64,000 nt of DNA from Candidatus Woesearchaeota archaeon. Lineage in GTDB: Archaea > Nanobdellota > Nanobdellia > Woesearchaeales > GW2011-AR15. Made by a program: the position numbers and the translations under genes. The DNA lies in NCBI GenBank assembly GCA_016935095.1, contig JAFGRO010000026.1:18248-82247 (forward strand). Direction: 5' to 3'. Of this stretch, positions 25,963-33,894 are shown piece after piece (positions within the stretch are counted from its first letter, which is position 1; each line of letters begins with the position of its first letter). Under the pieces are notes generated by a model, which was not told the DNA's origin, searched no databases, and saw only the letters and a program-made list of their open reading frames with translations.

Positions 25963-27648
25963 ATGAAGCTATTTCAAAAAGCATTTATTATTTTTTTTTG
26001 TTTTATGCTTTTAGTAATTTTATCTTTGTCATTTATTCTGACAAAGGCATATCTATCAGATACCGAACAGGCACTGATAGAGCAAAACAGGGTTTACGGG
26101 GATATAATATCAAGGCAGATTGAGGTAGGGTATCTCCAGTCAAACTGGCCGTTTGAGAATCTCAACAAGCTGGCCAAGAGGGATGATTTCCTGTTTTGGT
26201 GGGTTGTAAAACAGGACGGCAACATATACCGTGCAAACAATGTGAGTTTTATAGGTACATCAGCGCAGAACTATTTCCCTGAAATTAACTATGAATTGAA
26301 TATTGACAATACAGTTTACTTAAACAGGAACCATGGGTATGGAATATACTTTAAAAATTTTAAATTTGGCCAGGAAACATTGACATTCTGGCTGGGGTTT
26401 TCTCTTGGTTCTATAGCAGAAAAAACAAACAGCATAATGATAAGAGTTACTCTTGTTTCAACATCTGTTTTAATGGTTTTGACAGTGCTGCTGTACTTTG
26501 CAGTCAATTATTTGACAAATCCTATAAAGATTCTTAGAGATAATACAGTTGAAATATCAAAGGGCAATCTTAACATTAAGACCAACATAAAATCAACAGA
26601 TGAAATAGGAGACCTTGCCTCTGCTTTTAACAGGATGACTACTGATTTAAAAAAGTTCAGAAGTCAGTTAGAAAATTATAATAAAAACCTTGAAAAAAGC
26701 ATTGAAGCACGCACTAAAGAGCTGGACAGGAAAATCAAAGAGGCAGAAGAAAGCCAAATCGCTACACTGAATATCTTAGACGATGTTGATGAGAGTAATA
26801 AAGAGCTTATCGGAGCAAGGAAAGAATTACAGGAAAAAATTAAAGAATTAAAATTGATGGATAAAAAGAAAGATGAATTTTTAAGTGTAACAGCACATGA
26901 GCTTAAAACACCCCTGACAAGCATTCGCGGCTTCATCCAGATTCTTAAAAATGAAAAGATTATGCGAAACAGGGCAGTAAGGACAAAGTATTTTAATATA
27001 ATTATAAGTGACACGCACAGGCTGGAGAAACTAATTACAGATATACTGGACCTTTCCAGGCTTGACCTGGGCACAATGAAATTTAATTTTGAGCTAACTG
27101 AAATTGCAGACATATTTAAGGAATTAACTAATCTTTCAAGTGTATCTATTAAGGAAAAGGGTCTTAAATCGATATTTAAATTTGAAAAAGACATTCCTGA
27201 ACTCATTACAGATAAATCAAGATTACTGCAGGTATTATCAAATCTGATTAATAATTCAGTGAAATACACTGAAAAAGGGTATATTAAAATTGAGGCTGTA
27301 AAAAAGAATTCATTTGTTTATTTCAGTGTTACAGATACAGGAATAGGAATACCAAAAGAAGAACACACCAGAATTTTCGACAGGTTTTACCAGATAGATT
27401 CATCTTATACCAGAAAAGTCGGAGGCTCTGGCCTTGGCTTAGCTATCTGTAAAGGAATAGTTGAGGCGCTGGGAGGAAAAATATGGACTGAGAGCAATCC
27501 CGGAAAAGGCGCTAAATTTATTTTTACCCTCCCTTTAAGAATAAAGAGAAGAGGAAAGCAACTTTTGGATTTATTCAGGGAACAAAATAAAAAAATAAAC
27601 GATTCAAAAAAAAAACCTGGCAAAACCGAAAATTTTAATAAACAGTAA
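25963..27648 (+). CDS. Membrane histidine kinase with small extracellular sensor, HAMP, HisKA and HATPase
   Basis: The 561-residue kinase has a first membrane helix (about 7-30), a compact extracellular domain (about 31-163), a second membrane helix (about 165-188), a HAMP domain (about 189-240), a coiled coil and a HisKA domain with phosphoacceptor His312 in TAHELKTPLTS. The ATP-binding domain has the N box SNLINNSVKY, the G1 box DTGIGIP and the G2 box GGSGLGLAI, all intact, and a basic C-terminal tail. Its catalytic half closely resembles the kinase at 12607, so the two are probably paralogues with exchanged sensors. It begins six bases after the FIST lipoprotein gene and is followed by a receiver gene. 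Confidence 0.92.
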   Translation: MKLFQKAFIIFFCFMLLVILSLSFILTKAYLSDTEQALIEQNRVYGDIISRQIEVGYLQSNWPFENLNKLAKRDDFLFWWVVKQDGNIYRANNVSFIGTSAQNYFPEINYELNIDNTVYLNRNHGYGIYFKNFKFGQETLTFWLGFSLGSIAEKTNSIMIRVTLVSTSVLMVLTVLLYFAVNYLTNPIKILRDNTVEISKGNLNIKTNIKSTDEIGDLASAFNRMTTDLKKFRSQLENYNKNLEKSIEARTKELDRKIKEAEESQIATLNILDDVDESNKELIGARKELQEKIKELKLMDKKKDEFLSVTAHELKTPLTSIRGFIQILKNEKIMRNRAVRTKYFNIIISDTHRLEKLITDILDLSRLDLGTMKFNFELTEIADIFKELTNLSSVSIKEKGLKSIFKFEKDIPELITDKSRLLQVLSNLINNSVKYTEKGYIKIEAVKKNSFVYFSVTDTGIGIPKEEHTRIFDRFYQIDSSYTRKVGGSGLGLAICKGIVEALGGKIWTESNPGKGAKFIFTLPLRIKRRGKQLLDLFREQNKKINDSKKKPGKTENFNKQ

Positions 27649-27669
27649 ATATACAATTTATACAATTAA

Positions 27670-27699
27670 TAAAAAAAGAGGCATTTATAAAATTTGAGG
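27670..27699 (+). promoter_or_regulatory. Two ribosome-binding-site-like elements before the second receiver gene
   Basis: An A-tract with GAGGC (about 27671-27682) and a second TTGAGGT (about 27693-27699) both precede the ATG at 27708. Only the second has normal spacing. The first may be a relic or belong to a tiny upstream frame; I see no such frame with good support. Confidence 0.4.
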
Positions 27700-27707
27700 T
27701 AATTGAA

Positions 27708-28079
27708 ATGGCAAAAAAGAAGATTATGATTGTTGATGATGAACCGCATTTAATTGAATTAGTCAGGGCAATATTAGAAGCTGAGAGCTTTGAAGTTGTT
27801 ACTGCATCTAATGGTCAGGAAGCACTGGACTTATTAAAAACAGTCAAGCCTGACTTGATTTTACTGGATATGATGATGCCCAGTATGTCAGGGAGAGAAG
27901 TCTGCGAAAAAATCAGGGCTAATTCAAAAACAAAGAATCTCAAAGTCATATTCTTAACTGTAGCAAGGTTCTCGGAAATAGGCAAAAAAGCATTGAAAGA
28001 TATGAAAGTAGTGGATTATATTACAAAACCGTTTGAAAATGAGGATCTCTTAGCCAGAGTTAAAAAAGCTCTGAAATAG
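27708..28079 (+). CDS. Stand-alone CheY-like receiver domain response regulator
   Basis: The 123-residue single receiver domain has the acidic pair in IVDDEP, the phosphoacceptor Asp54 in LLDMMMP, the switch Thr in FLTVA and the conserved Lys in YITKPFE. There is no output domain. It is the likely partner of the kinase at 25963, lying 59 bases downstream. It is similar in size and style to the receiver at 14649, consistent with duplication of a kinase-receiver pair. It ends 15 bases before a converging minus-strand gene. Confidence 0.93.
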   Translation: MAKKKIMIVDDEPHLIELVRAILEAESFEVVTASNGQEALDLLKTVKPDLILLDMMMPSMSGREVCEKIRANSKTKNLKVIFLTVARFSEIGKKALKDMKVVDYITKPFENEDLLARVKKALK

Positions 28080-28094
28080 AATCAACGAATTTTA

Positions 28095-28637
28095 TTAATT
28101 TAGTTCAACAATTTTGTCTGCAAACAATCTCAGATCACAGATAAATTTGTCTATCTCTTTCTGAATTACCTTGTCTTTCTTTTGCATTAGATATAGTTTT
28201 TTGGTTTTATTATATCCTTTGTTTGTTTTTAAGGTATTTGTAAAGTTCTCAATGTCGGCGCTTGAGTGATATGAAAGCAAAGTGCTTATATTGTCAAATA
28301 AGACAATTTCACATTTCTCCTTTTTAATTGCATTTGCAATGCCAATTAATAAATCAGGAATGCTCGGGCCATCAAGGAAAGTACAGTTCTTTGTCTTTTT
28401 AGGATTTTCATAATGCTTTGACAGAATATCAATAAAATGAATCTTAACTAACGGAATATTGTTTTTTGAGAATTCTTCTTTTATTTCAGCATAAGAAGAC
28501 TGCAGCAGAATATAACAAATCTTTTTGTACTTTTTTAGCAGATCTTTTATAAAATTGAATGTGTTTTCCTCATATTCTTTTTCTTCTAACAAAGCTACTA
28601 CAAAATTGTGTTTAAGGCTTTGGATTACCAGTTCCAT
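28095..28637 (-). CDS. KaiC/DUF835-like protein lacking the P-loop (copy 1)
   Basis: The 180-residue protein reads like a KaiC or DUF835-type domain. It has a first strand (NFVVALLEE), a KICYILLQSSY strand and a Walker B-like strand EIVLFDNISTLLSYHS, but where Walker A should be there is only EEKEYEENT, so it cannot bind ATP in the usual way. A second copy is encoded at 33364. The ribosome binding site AAAAAAGAGGA precedes its ATG. Such degenerate domains may bind intact KaiC-like ATPases or act as signal-transfer partners; that is inference. It converges on the receiver gene at 27708. Confidence 0.65.
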   Translation of the reverse strand: MELVIQSLKHNFVVALLEEKEYEENTFNFIKDLLKKYKKICYILLQSSYAEIKEEFSKNNIPLVKIHFIDILSKHYENPKKTKNCTFLDGPSIPDLLIGIANAIKKEKCEIVLFDNISTLLSYHSSADIENFTNTLKTNKGYNKTKKLYLMQKKDKVIQKEIDKFICDLRLFADKIVELN

Positions 28638-28839
28638 TTTGAATTTTTTCCTCTTTTTTGAATTTTAACTTTTTTTTAAATCTTAAATAACATCACTTTT
28701 AATAATAACTTAAAAAGTTATAACTTAATTCATTTTATTTAACTATATAAATTTTTCTAATAATTTATCCTTGTAATATTCTAATTTATCCTGACTCTAT
28801 CATAATGTATTTAAATAATTTTTTTTGATATATCTTTTG
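28638..28839. promoter_or_regulatory. Divergent promoter region with TATA boxes and a 7-bp inverted repeat
   Basis: This AT-rich gap separates divergent genes. A TATA-like box TTAAATAA (28811-28818) lies about 25 bases before the ATG at 28840, the layout of a leaderless archaeal transcript. TATATAA-like sequence at 28743-28752 could serve either strand. A perfect inverted repeat ATAACTT-AAA-AAGTTAT (28705-28721) lies between them and could be an operator. Confidence 0.45.
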
Positions 28840-29832
28840 ATGAAAAAAGAGGAGATTCTTAACTTAGTTAAAGCTACGAGGATTGACAGAACTCTCTTTG
28901 GGTTAAGCGCCTTGCTTATTCCTATTGCATATAATCCTATCTATAAGTTGGATTTAATCTTATTCTGTATCTGCTGTGTATTATTGTATTCTTTTTTTGG
29001 GATTCATAATGCAAAACAGGACAAAGATCATAACCTGCCGGGATATACAAACCTTGTTTTAATATTCTTTGTCATCTTGTCTTTTTTAATTGCACTATTT
29101 AATAAATCAATTTTAACAGCGGTGATTTTATACCTGTTTCTTGGTTTTTTCTACAATACTGTGTCAAGGAAAATTCTGCTCTTGGACAGTACTATTTTAA
29201 GCATGACCCATTACCTGCTTCCGATTTTGTTTTGTTGTTATTTTCTTGATATAGAATTTATGTTTTCAATGAAAATTGCAATTTATTTTTTCATAGTTTC
29301 CCTTTTCTATATGCCTTTAAAAAACATACGCGGATCTGCTGAAGATAAAAAGAGGGGCTATAAATCATTAACCACCTTGTATCCTAATGGGGCACAAATC
29401 ACCTTTTTTTTAATGGATATCTCCTTTGTTTTAATGACAATAAGTTACTTTATTTTTGATTTGGAGATAATTTACTTATTCTGTTTATTGATAATCTATT
29501 TATTCGAGAGAATAATGAAATATCTGGAATTTAAGGGAGAAAAAATCCTGCTGGCTAAAATATTCAGGGCAGTGGATATCTTCTTTTGTTCTGCATTTGT
29601 ACTTTCAAAAACAACAAATTTTGTTGTTGGCGTCCTGTCATTTCTGTTTTCATTCACTACTTTTTATTTTGTGGCAAGATATATGCGCATCAAGGGATAT
29701 ATCACAATTTCCTATTTATTAAGTTCAATTAAGGAGTTTCTTATGTGGGAAATTGATTATTTCAATACAGCATTATTATTTTTTTTATCAAATAAACAAA
29801 TGGCCAAGAAGTGGCACAATGGAAAAATATGA
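28840..29832 (+). CDS. UbiA-family prenyltransferase
   Basis: The ATG at 28840 is preferred over the TTG at 28825 because it sits at the expected transcription start and the N-terminus then matches the family (KATRIDRTLFGL). The protein is 330 residues with eight or nine membrane helices. The first Asp motif is NAKQDKD (57-63), a variant of the usual NDxxDxxxD; the second is in IRGSAEDKKRGYKSLTTLYPNG, which matches the D-x-x-x-G-x-x-TL-x-x-x-x-G form. UbiA enzymes join prenyl diphosphates to acceptors in quinone, haem or archaeal ether-lipid synthesis. The overlapping geranylgeranyl-reductase-like gene suggests isoprenoid or membrane-lipid chemistry. The acceptor cannot be identified from the sequence. 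Confidence 0.85.
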   Translation: MKKEEILNLVKATRIDRTLFGLSALLIPIAYNPIYKLDLILFCICCVLLYSFFGIHNAKQDKDHNLPGYTNLVLIFFVILSFLIALFNKSILTAVILYLFLGFFYNTVSRKILLLDSTILSMTHYLLPILFCCYFLDIEFMFSMKIAIYFFIVSLFYMPLKNIRGSAEDKKRGYKSLTTLYPNGAQITFFLMDISFVLMTISYFIFDLEIIYLFCLLIIYLFERIMKYLEFKGEKILLAKIFRAVDIFFCSAFVLSKTTNFVVGVLSFLFSFTTFYFVARYMRIKGYITISYLLSSIKEFLMWEIDYFNTALLFFLSNKQMAKKWHNGKI

Positions 29833-30982
29833 TGTAATTATTGTCGGGGCAGGAATAGCAGGCTGTGGATTAGCTTATAATCTGGGAAGGAGGGGTTATA
29901 AAAAAAAAATACTTGTTATTGATGAAAAAGAAATAGCTGCAAACAGGGCACATCGTATAAAAACAGTATTTAAAAAAATCATTAAAGAATATAATCTTCC
30001 TTATTATCATAAATACAAAACTCTTGTGTTTGCGAGCTATGAAGACCAGTTTAAAATTGAGTGCGAGCCATATTCAGTAGACTATGAAGATGCCTGCCAT
30101 CATCTCTTAAAAAACTCACAGGCTGAATTTAAAATAGAAAAGGCAATAGACCTTAATTCGGATTCGTTGATAACAAATAAAAATAAATATCGTTTTAATC
30201 TTTTGGTAGACTGTTCTGGAAGAGCTTTTTTTGTAAGAAAAAAATTCAATCTTCCTACTTCAAACAGATTCTGGCTTGCCAAACTAATGATAGCCGAGAA
30301 TAACAATAATATTAAAACAGATTGCATGTACTGGCTTACTGATGTAAAAGGATATTTTGAAGAATTCTGCCCGTATAAGGATCATATAGCTATAGGAGAT
30401 TACCAATATACTAATAAGATTGATTTTAATCTGATAAAGCCAGCTCAAAAATTATTAAGGCATAAATTTCTAAAAAAGTTGAAAATTATCAAACAATCAA
30501 GAGGCATTATTCCCAACAGCCCCCATTTCCCTTTATTTTTTAAAAAAAAATTCCTCTTTCTGGGAGACAGTTTTGGGAATTCCCCTACATCAAGTGCTTA
30601 TGGCAGCGATGCAATCCTAGAAACATCCAAAATGCTTTCTTATTGCATTGTTAATAACTGCCTGCATAAATACGAAAAAATGTGGAAAACCCGTTATCTG
30701 GAATCATATATTAGATATCTGGCTTTAAAATATGATTTACATCATAACTCTGCAATAATAAAAAAGATTAAAAACTACCCTGAAAAACATTCTCTTATGA
30801 AATTCTTTATGGAATATCCGGAAATGACTCTGAAATACTTAAAGGATCCAGGTTATGTCATAAAAGTCCCGAAAGAGTTCTTAAAAAAACACAAAAGCCC
30901 CTTTATCCAGAAAGTTTTCCGATTGTATTATTACCTGTTATTGCATACCAGGGCGTATCTTGAAAGCTTAAGAAGATTTTAA
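29819..30982 (+). CDS. Geranylgeranyl-reductase-family FAD-dependent oxidoreductase
   Basis: Translation should start at the ATG at 29819, inside the end of the UbiA gene (14-base overlap); the longer frame from 29753 only adds residues that read as UbiA in another frame. The product is about 387 residues with an N-terminal FAD-binding motif VGAGIAGCGLAYNLGRRG, the LLVDCSGR segment and the second FAD-contact motif LFLGDSFGNSPTSSAYG. Relatives reduce isoprenoid double bonds of geranylgeranyl lipids or chlorophyll side chains. Overlap with UbiA implies coupled synthesis, with one enzyme attaching a prenyl chain and the other saturating it, which fits archaeal lipid or quinone pathways. The exact substrate is unknown. 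Confidence 0.85.
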   Translation: MEKYDVIIVGAGIAGCGLAYNLGRRGYKKKILVIDEKEIAANRAHRIKTVFKKIIKEYNLPYYHKYKTLVFASYEDQFKIECEPYSVDYEDACHHLLKNSQAEFKIEKAIDLNSDSLITNKNKYRFNLLVDCSGRAFFVRKKFNLPTSNRFWLAKLMIAENNNNIKTDCMYWLTDVKGYFEEFCPYKDHIAIGDYQYTNKIDFNLIKPAQKLLRHKFLKKLKIIKQSRGIIPNSPHFPLFFKKKFLFLGDSFGNSPTSSAYGSDAILETSKMLSYCIVNNCLHKYEKMWKTRYLESYIRYLALKYDLHHNSAIIKKIKNYPEKHSLMKFFMEYPEMTLKYLKDPGYVIKVPKEFLKKHKSPFIQKVFRLYYYLLLHTRAYLESLRRF

Positions 30983-30986
30983 AGGC

Positions 30987-32102
30987 TTATTCAAACTCAA
31001 CTATTGTTTTGAATTGGTTGCTTTCATCAATTTTAGATAAATTAAAATCCCTGCCGTAGACCGCATTAACAAAACCATTGAGAGAATAGGCAAAATAGTG
31101 AAATCTGTATTTACTTCTGGGGGGATATATAAAAGTGCATTTTAATTTCTTTGATTTTTCAAAGAATGGAGTGCCCCATCCAAGGGCACTTAAAAAATTC
31201 TTTAGAAAATTTATTTTCTCATCTTGTTTTTTAAAATTAGGCATAACCTTTAAAAAGACTCTTTCTGATGATGATTTCAGACTTTTTTCAACTGTATGTT
31301 TTAGATTAAAATAAATAAGTCTGTTTGCGATTATTGAAGGGAAATTAATATCTGTTGCAATAATTGATTTATTGACAAAATAATACTTGCCATAATTATC
31401 AATAAAAGCTTTTTTGAACTTCACAAGATCATAAAATGAAGAAAATTTTTCAGTATAATTTACATCTTCAGGGAAGTTTGTTTTTTCATATTCTTTAGTC
31501 TCACCATAATACATCTCTTTTTCAGGGAAGTATTCTTTACTGAAATTTTTATCTATAACAATTTCACAATAATCTGAATTAAAACAACATTTGGTTTTTT
31601 TAGCCTCAATATTTTCCTTAAGCAGGCTGCTTAATATTCCGGAGAGAAGACCCGAGTAGATATGGCCAATGCCGCATTTTCTGCAAATTATATTATCTTT
31701 TCCTCTTAAAACAATATGAAGATTTTTTTTGTCAAATTTTACTATATCTGTAATAGAGTATCCCAAAAAACTGAATTTTTCCAAAACTCTTTCAAAAAAA
31801 GTAAAACATATAGCTTTTGGCATTTTTCTGTTGAACATCTGTGATATAAATTTTACGCCAATATCTTTGCCGATTTTATAAAAGATTTCTTCTGTTTTTT
31901 TTTTTCCGAGTTTCTTTTCAACATTAATATGAATATCAACAAGAGGGTCTTCAAAAAAATATGCCATTCTCCTCTTGATTTCAAATAATCCAAAACCAAC
32001 ATAGAACTTATGTATGAGAATGCCCGGCTTGTCAATTACTACTGTGTTTGTATAAAAAAGTTTGTTTATTATTTTTTCTTTTAAACTAATGTGTTTTTTC
32101 AT
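30987..32102 (-). CDS. V4R-domain-like protein, probably duplicated
   Basis: This 371-residue protein has no signal peptide. Its first half fits the V4R (4-vinyl-reductase-like) small-ligand domain: a helical EIFYKIGKDIGVKFI segment, a KFSFLGYSI strand region, then CRKCGIGHIYSGLLSGILSSLL and a C-C-F-N-S-x-Y-C strand ending. The second half repeats the order with NFLSALGWGTPFFE and FAYSLNGFVNAVYG but has lost the Cys residues. V4R domains occur in tetrapyrrole enzymes and as ligand or redox sensors in signalling proteins. It lies 24 bases downstream of a KaiC-like gene on the same strand, which favours sensing. It nearly abuts the reductase gene tail to tail. Confidence 0.6.
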   Translation of the reverse strand: MKKHISLKEKIINKLFYTNTVVIDKPGILIHKFYVGFGLFEIKRRMAYFFEDPLVDIHINVEKKLGKKKTEEIFYKIGKDIGVKFISQMFNRKMPKAICFTFFERVLEKFSFLGYSITDIVKFDKKNLHIVLRGKDNIICRKCGIGHIYSGLLSGILSSLLKENIEAKKTKCCFNSDYCEIVIDKNFSKEYFPEKEMYYGETKEYEKTNFPEDVNYTEKFSSFYDLVKFKKAFIDNYGKYYFVNKSIIATDINFPSIIANRLIYFNLKHTVEKSLKSSSERVFLKVMPNFKKQDEKINFLKNFLSALGWGTPFFEKSKKLKCTFIYPPRSKYRFHYFAYSLNGFVNAVYGRDFNLSKIDESNQFKTIVEFE

Positions 32103-32125
32103 TGTTAGGTAAAAATAAAAAAAGC

Positions 32126-32833
32126 TTATTTTTTAAGTGTTATTCCCCTATCACTTATCTTAAAAGGCAGCGAAGAATCATATTGGTTGGTCCATCTCAT
32201 CTTAGGAATAAAAATTCGCCTTTCAATACTTCCAAAAGCGATATAATCCAGACTGATTTTTCCGTCAACCATGAATGATATTATGTGGTTGAATTCATTA
32301 GGGAATTTAGAATCTTTTTCCAGAATCAATAAAGTGGTTAAATCAGGTTTCCTGAATAATGAAAAAGATTCATTAACCACTTTTCTCATCAGGATCTTCT
32401 GGTGGATATGAGAGGTTGATATGCCAAAAGAATAAGTAAAGAACCCGTTGTAGCTGTCAATTACAAGGCGTTTCACATTGTTGTCTGATTCTATCTTATT
32501 AAATAAATCCTTGTAAATTTTTTCATAATCAGTATAATTAAAACACAGGATCTTAATTTTATTTTTTTTCTCGAATTCAATAATCTCCTTGCCAAAGCTT
32601 AAATTCATAATATTTCTGTCAATATTTTCTCTTGGTTCTTCAAGATTAATGTAAACTGATTTTTCACCTTTTTTTGCACCATCCAAAATAAAGTGTAATG
32701 CAAAAATTGATTTACCGACACCTGCAGGACCAGAGACCCCTATAATGCTGTTACGGGGAACACCTCCCTGAATCATTTTATCAATACCTGCTATTCCGGT
32801 ACTTATTCTTAAGATTTGGTTATTCTGTTTCAT
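32126..32833 (-). CDS. KaiC-like RecA-superfamily ATPase
   Basis: The ATG at 32833 with GGGGAG just upstream is preferred to a TTG at 32869. The product is 235 residues: one KaiC-like domain with RISTGIAGIDKMIQGGVP, Walker A GPAGVGKS (35-42), the catalytic region SVYINLEEP and Walker B RLVIDSYNGFF. It lacks a second domain and is shorter than cyanobacterial KaiC, as is typical for archaeal homologues. It lies between a small conserved gene (upstream, overlapping only if the TTG start is used) and the V4R-like gene, all on the minus strand. A partner role in signalling with the V4R-like protein and the P-loop-less paralogues nearby is likely but unproven. Confidence 0.88.
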   Translation of the reverse strand: MKQNNQILRISTGIAGIDKMIQGGVPRNSIIGVSGPAGVGKSIFALHFILDGAKKGEKSVYINLEEPRENIDRNIMNLSFGKEIIEFEKKNKIKILCFNYTDYEKIYKDLFNKIESDNNVKRLVIDSYNGFFTYSFGISTSHIHQKILMRKVVNESFSLFRKPDLTTLLILEKDSKFPNEFNHIISFMVDGKISLDYIAFGSIERRIFIPKMRWTNQYDSSLPFKISDRGITLKK

Positions 32834-32846
32834 ATTTCTCCCCTGT

Positions 32847-33149
32847 TTATATTTTAATTTTGTCGACAATATAAATGAAAATATCCTTGTATTTAGTCTT
32901 GATTTTTTGGCATGAGACTTCTTTTTTAGTGGTAATCTCTTTTCTTAATTCTCTTGGAATCAGGAAATATTTTGTGGCTTCATTTTTGCCCCTTAATGAA
33001 ATTCTTGATTTAATCATTGAAGCATCTTCTGCAAAAAGATGAATATGCTCCATGTTTCCTTTTAGTCTGAGAGCCTCGTCTTTATCAACACAAATCTCAT
33101 AAACCACTTTCCCGTCTTCCTGAAGCCTTGCGTTTAAAATCGTTCCCAT
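32847..33149 (-). CDS. Small conserved-looking hypothetical protein
   Basis: The 100-residue protein starts at an ATG preceded by AAAAGAGGTGG, one of the clearest ribosome binding sites in the window. It reads as an N-terminal beta-rich part (ILNARLQEDGKVVYEICVDKDEA), then KNEATKYFLIPRELRKE and a final FIYIVDKIKI strand. The ATKYFLIPRELR segment recalls AbrB/SpoVT-type swapped-hairpin transcription factors, but the match is weak. It is the first gene of a short minus-strand operon with the KaiC-like and V4R-like genes. I do not assign a function. Confidence 0.65.
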   Translation of the reverse strand: MGTILNARLQEDGKVVYEICVDKDEALRLKGNMEHIHLFAEDASMIKSRISLRGKNEATKYFLIPRELRKEITTKKEVSCQKIKTKYKDIFIYIVDKIKI

Positions 33150-33189
33150 TTGATTCCACCTCTTTTAGAGACTTTTTAATTTAATTCAA

Positions 33190-33199
33190 ATTATATATT
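33190..33199 (-). promoter_or_regulatory. TATA-like box of the minus-strand KaiC operon
   Basis: TAATATATAA-type sequence on the minus strand lies about 40 bases before the ATG at 33149, the expected distance for a short leader containing the ribosome binding site. Confidence 0.45.
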
Positions 33200-33277
33200 A
33201 CTGATTTATTGTCTTAACACAGTCACCCCTGATTAAAAAGAATATGAGGATAATATTTAAATCTTTTGGATAAATAT

Positions 33278-33307
33278 TTTAAAAAAATTAAAAAATTTTT
33301 TAAAAAA
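33278..33307 (-). terminator. Oligo-T terminator-like tract
   Basis: On the minus strand, downstream of the gene ending at 33364, there are three T-runs of five to seven bases separated by A-runs. Archaeal RNA polymerase stops at such oligo-T tracts. There is no strong hairpin. Confidence 0.4.
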
Positions 33308-33363
33308 GTAGATTCCAGCTTCAGAATTATCCTATATCAAATTTTAATAATTATTTTGGCTAT

Positions 33364-33894
33364 TCAAGAATTCATCTCAACTACATTATCCACAAACATA
33401 TTAAGGTCTTTGATCAGTTCTTCACTGTCTTCTTTCAACGCAACAAAAATTGATTTTTTGTTCAATACCCTGATCTTGGTAATCAGGTTATGCACAAATT
33501 TTATCACAGAATTAATATCCTGGTAAACGACCAGGGTTGAGATTGTATCAAAAACAGCATTGTCACATTCCTTATTAGAAAGGGCTTCTGAGAATGCCAG
33601 ACTCAAGTCAGTTAAAACTGTAGGCGAGGACACAAATGAACAATTATCTACACCTTCAGGTGTTTGCACAGTAGCTGAAATAGCGTCCACAAAAAAAAAT
33701 TTATTTGCATCAATATTCAATGATTTAATATTCATTAATATTGTATTATACGGTTTGTTTAACGTTACATAACATATTTTATTGGAGATTTTGTCAATTT
33801 CAGTCAAAATCTGCTGTAAATTTTGAATATATTTATTTTTATTAGACACAACCAGAATTATCTGATGATTTGTCAACTCTTCACTTAAACTCAT
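33364..33894 (-). CDS. KaiC/DUF835-like protein lacking the P-loop (copy 2)
   Basis: The 176-residue protein is a paralogue of the one at 28095. It has the order of a RecA/KaiC domain (QIILVVSNK, KICYVTLNKPY, NKFFFVDAIS, a Walker B-like NAVFDTISTLVVYQ and a final DNVVEMN) but nothing resembling Walker A after the first strand, so it should not hydrolyse ATP. AAAAAAGAG lies upstream of the ATG. Its conservation as a pair flanking the KaiC and V4R genes suggests a regulatory role, for example as a phosphorylation- or ligand-independent binding partner. This is inference. Confidence 0.65.
   Translation of the reverse strand: MSLSEELTNHQIILVVSNKNKYIQNLQQILTEIDKISNKICYVTLNKPYNTILMNIKSLNIDANKFFFVDAISATVQTPEGVDNCSFVSSPTVLTDLSLAFSEALSNKECDNAVFDTISTLVVYQDINSVIKFVHNLITKIRVLNKKSIFVALKEDSEELIKDLNMFVDNVVEMNS

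Noticed and set aside
33266-33526. Plus-strand open frame of 86 codons
   Set aside because: It overlaps the end of the minus-strand KaiC-like paralogue, is low-complexity at its start, lacks a ribosome binding site and shows no recognisable domain.
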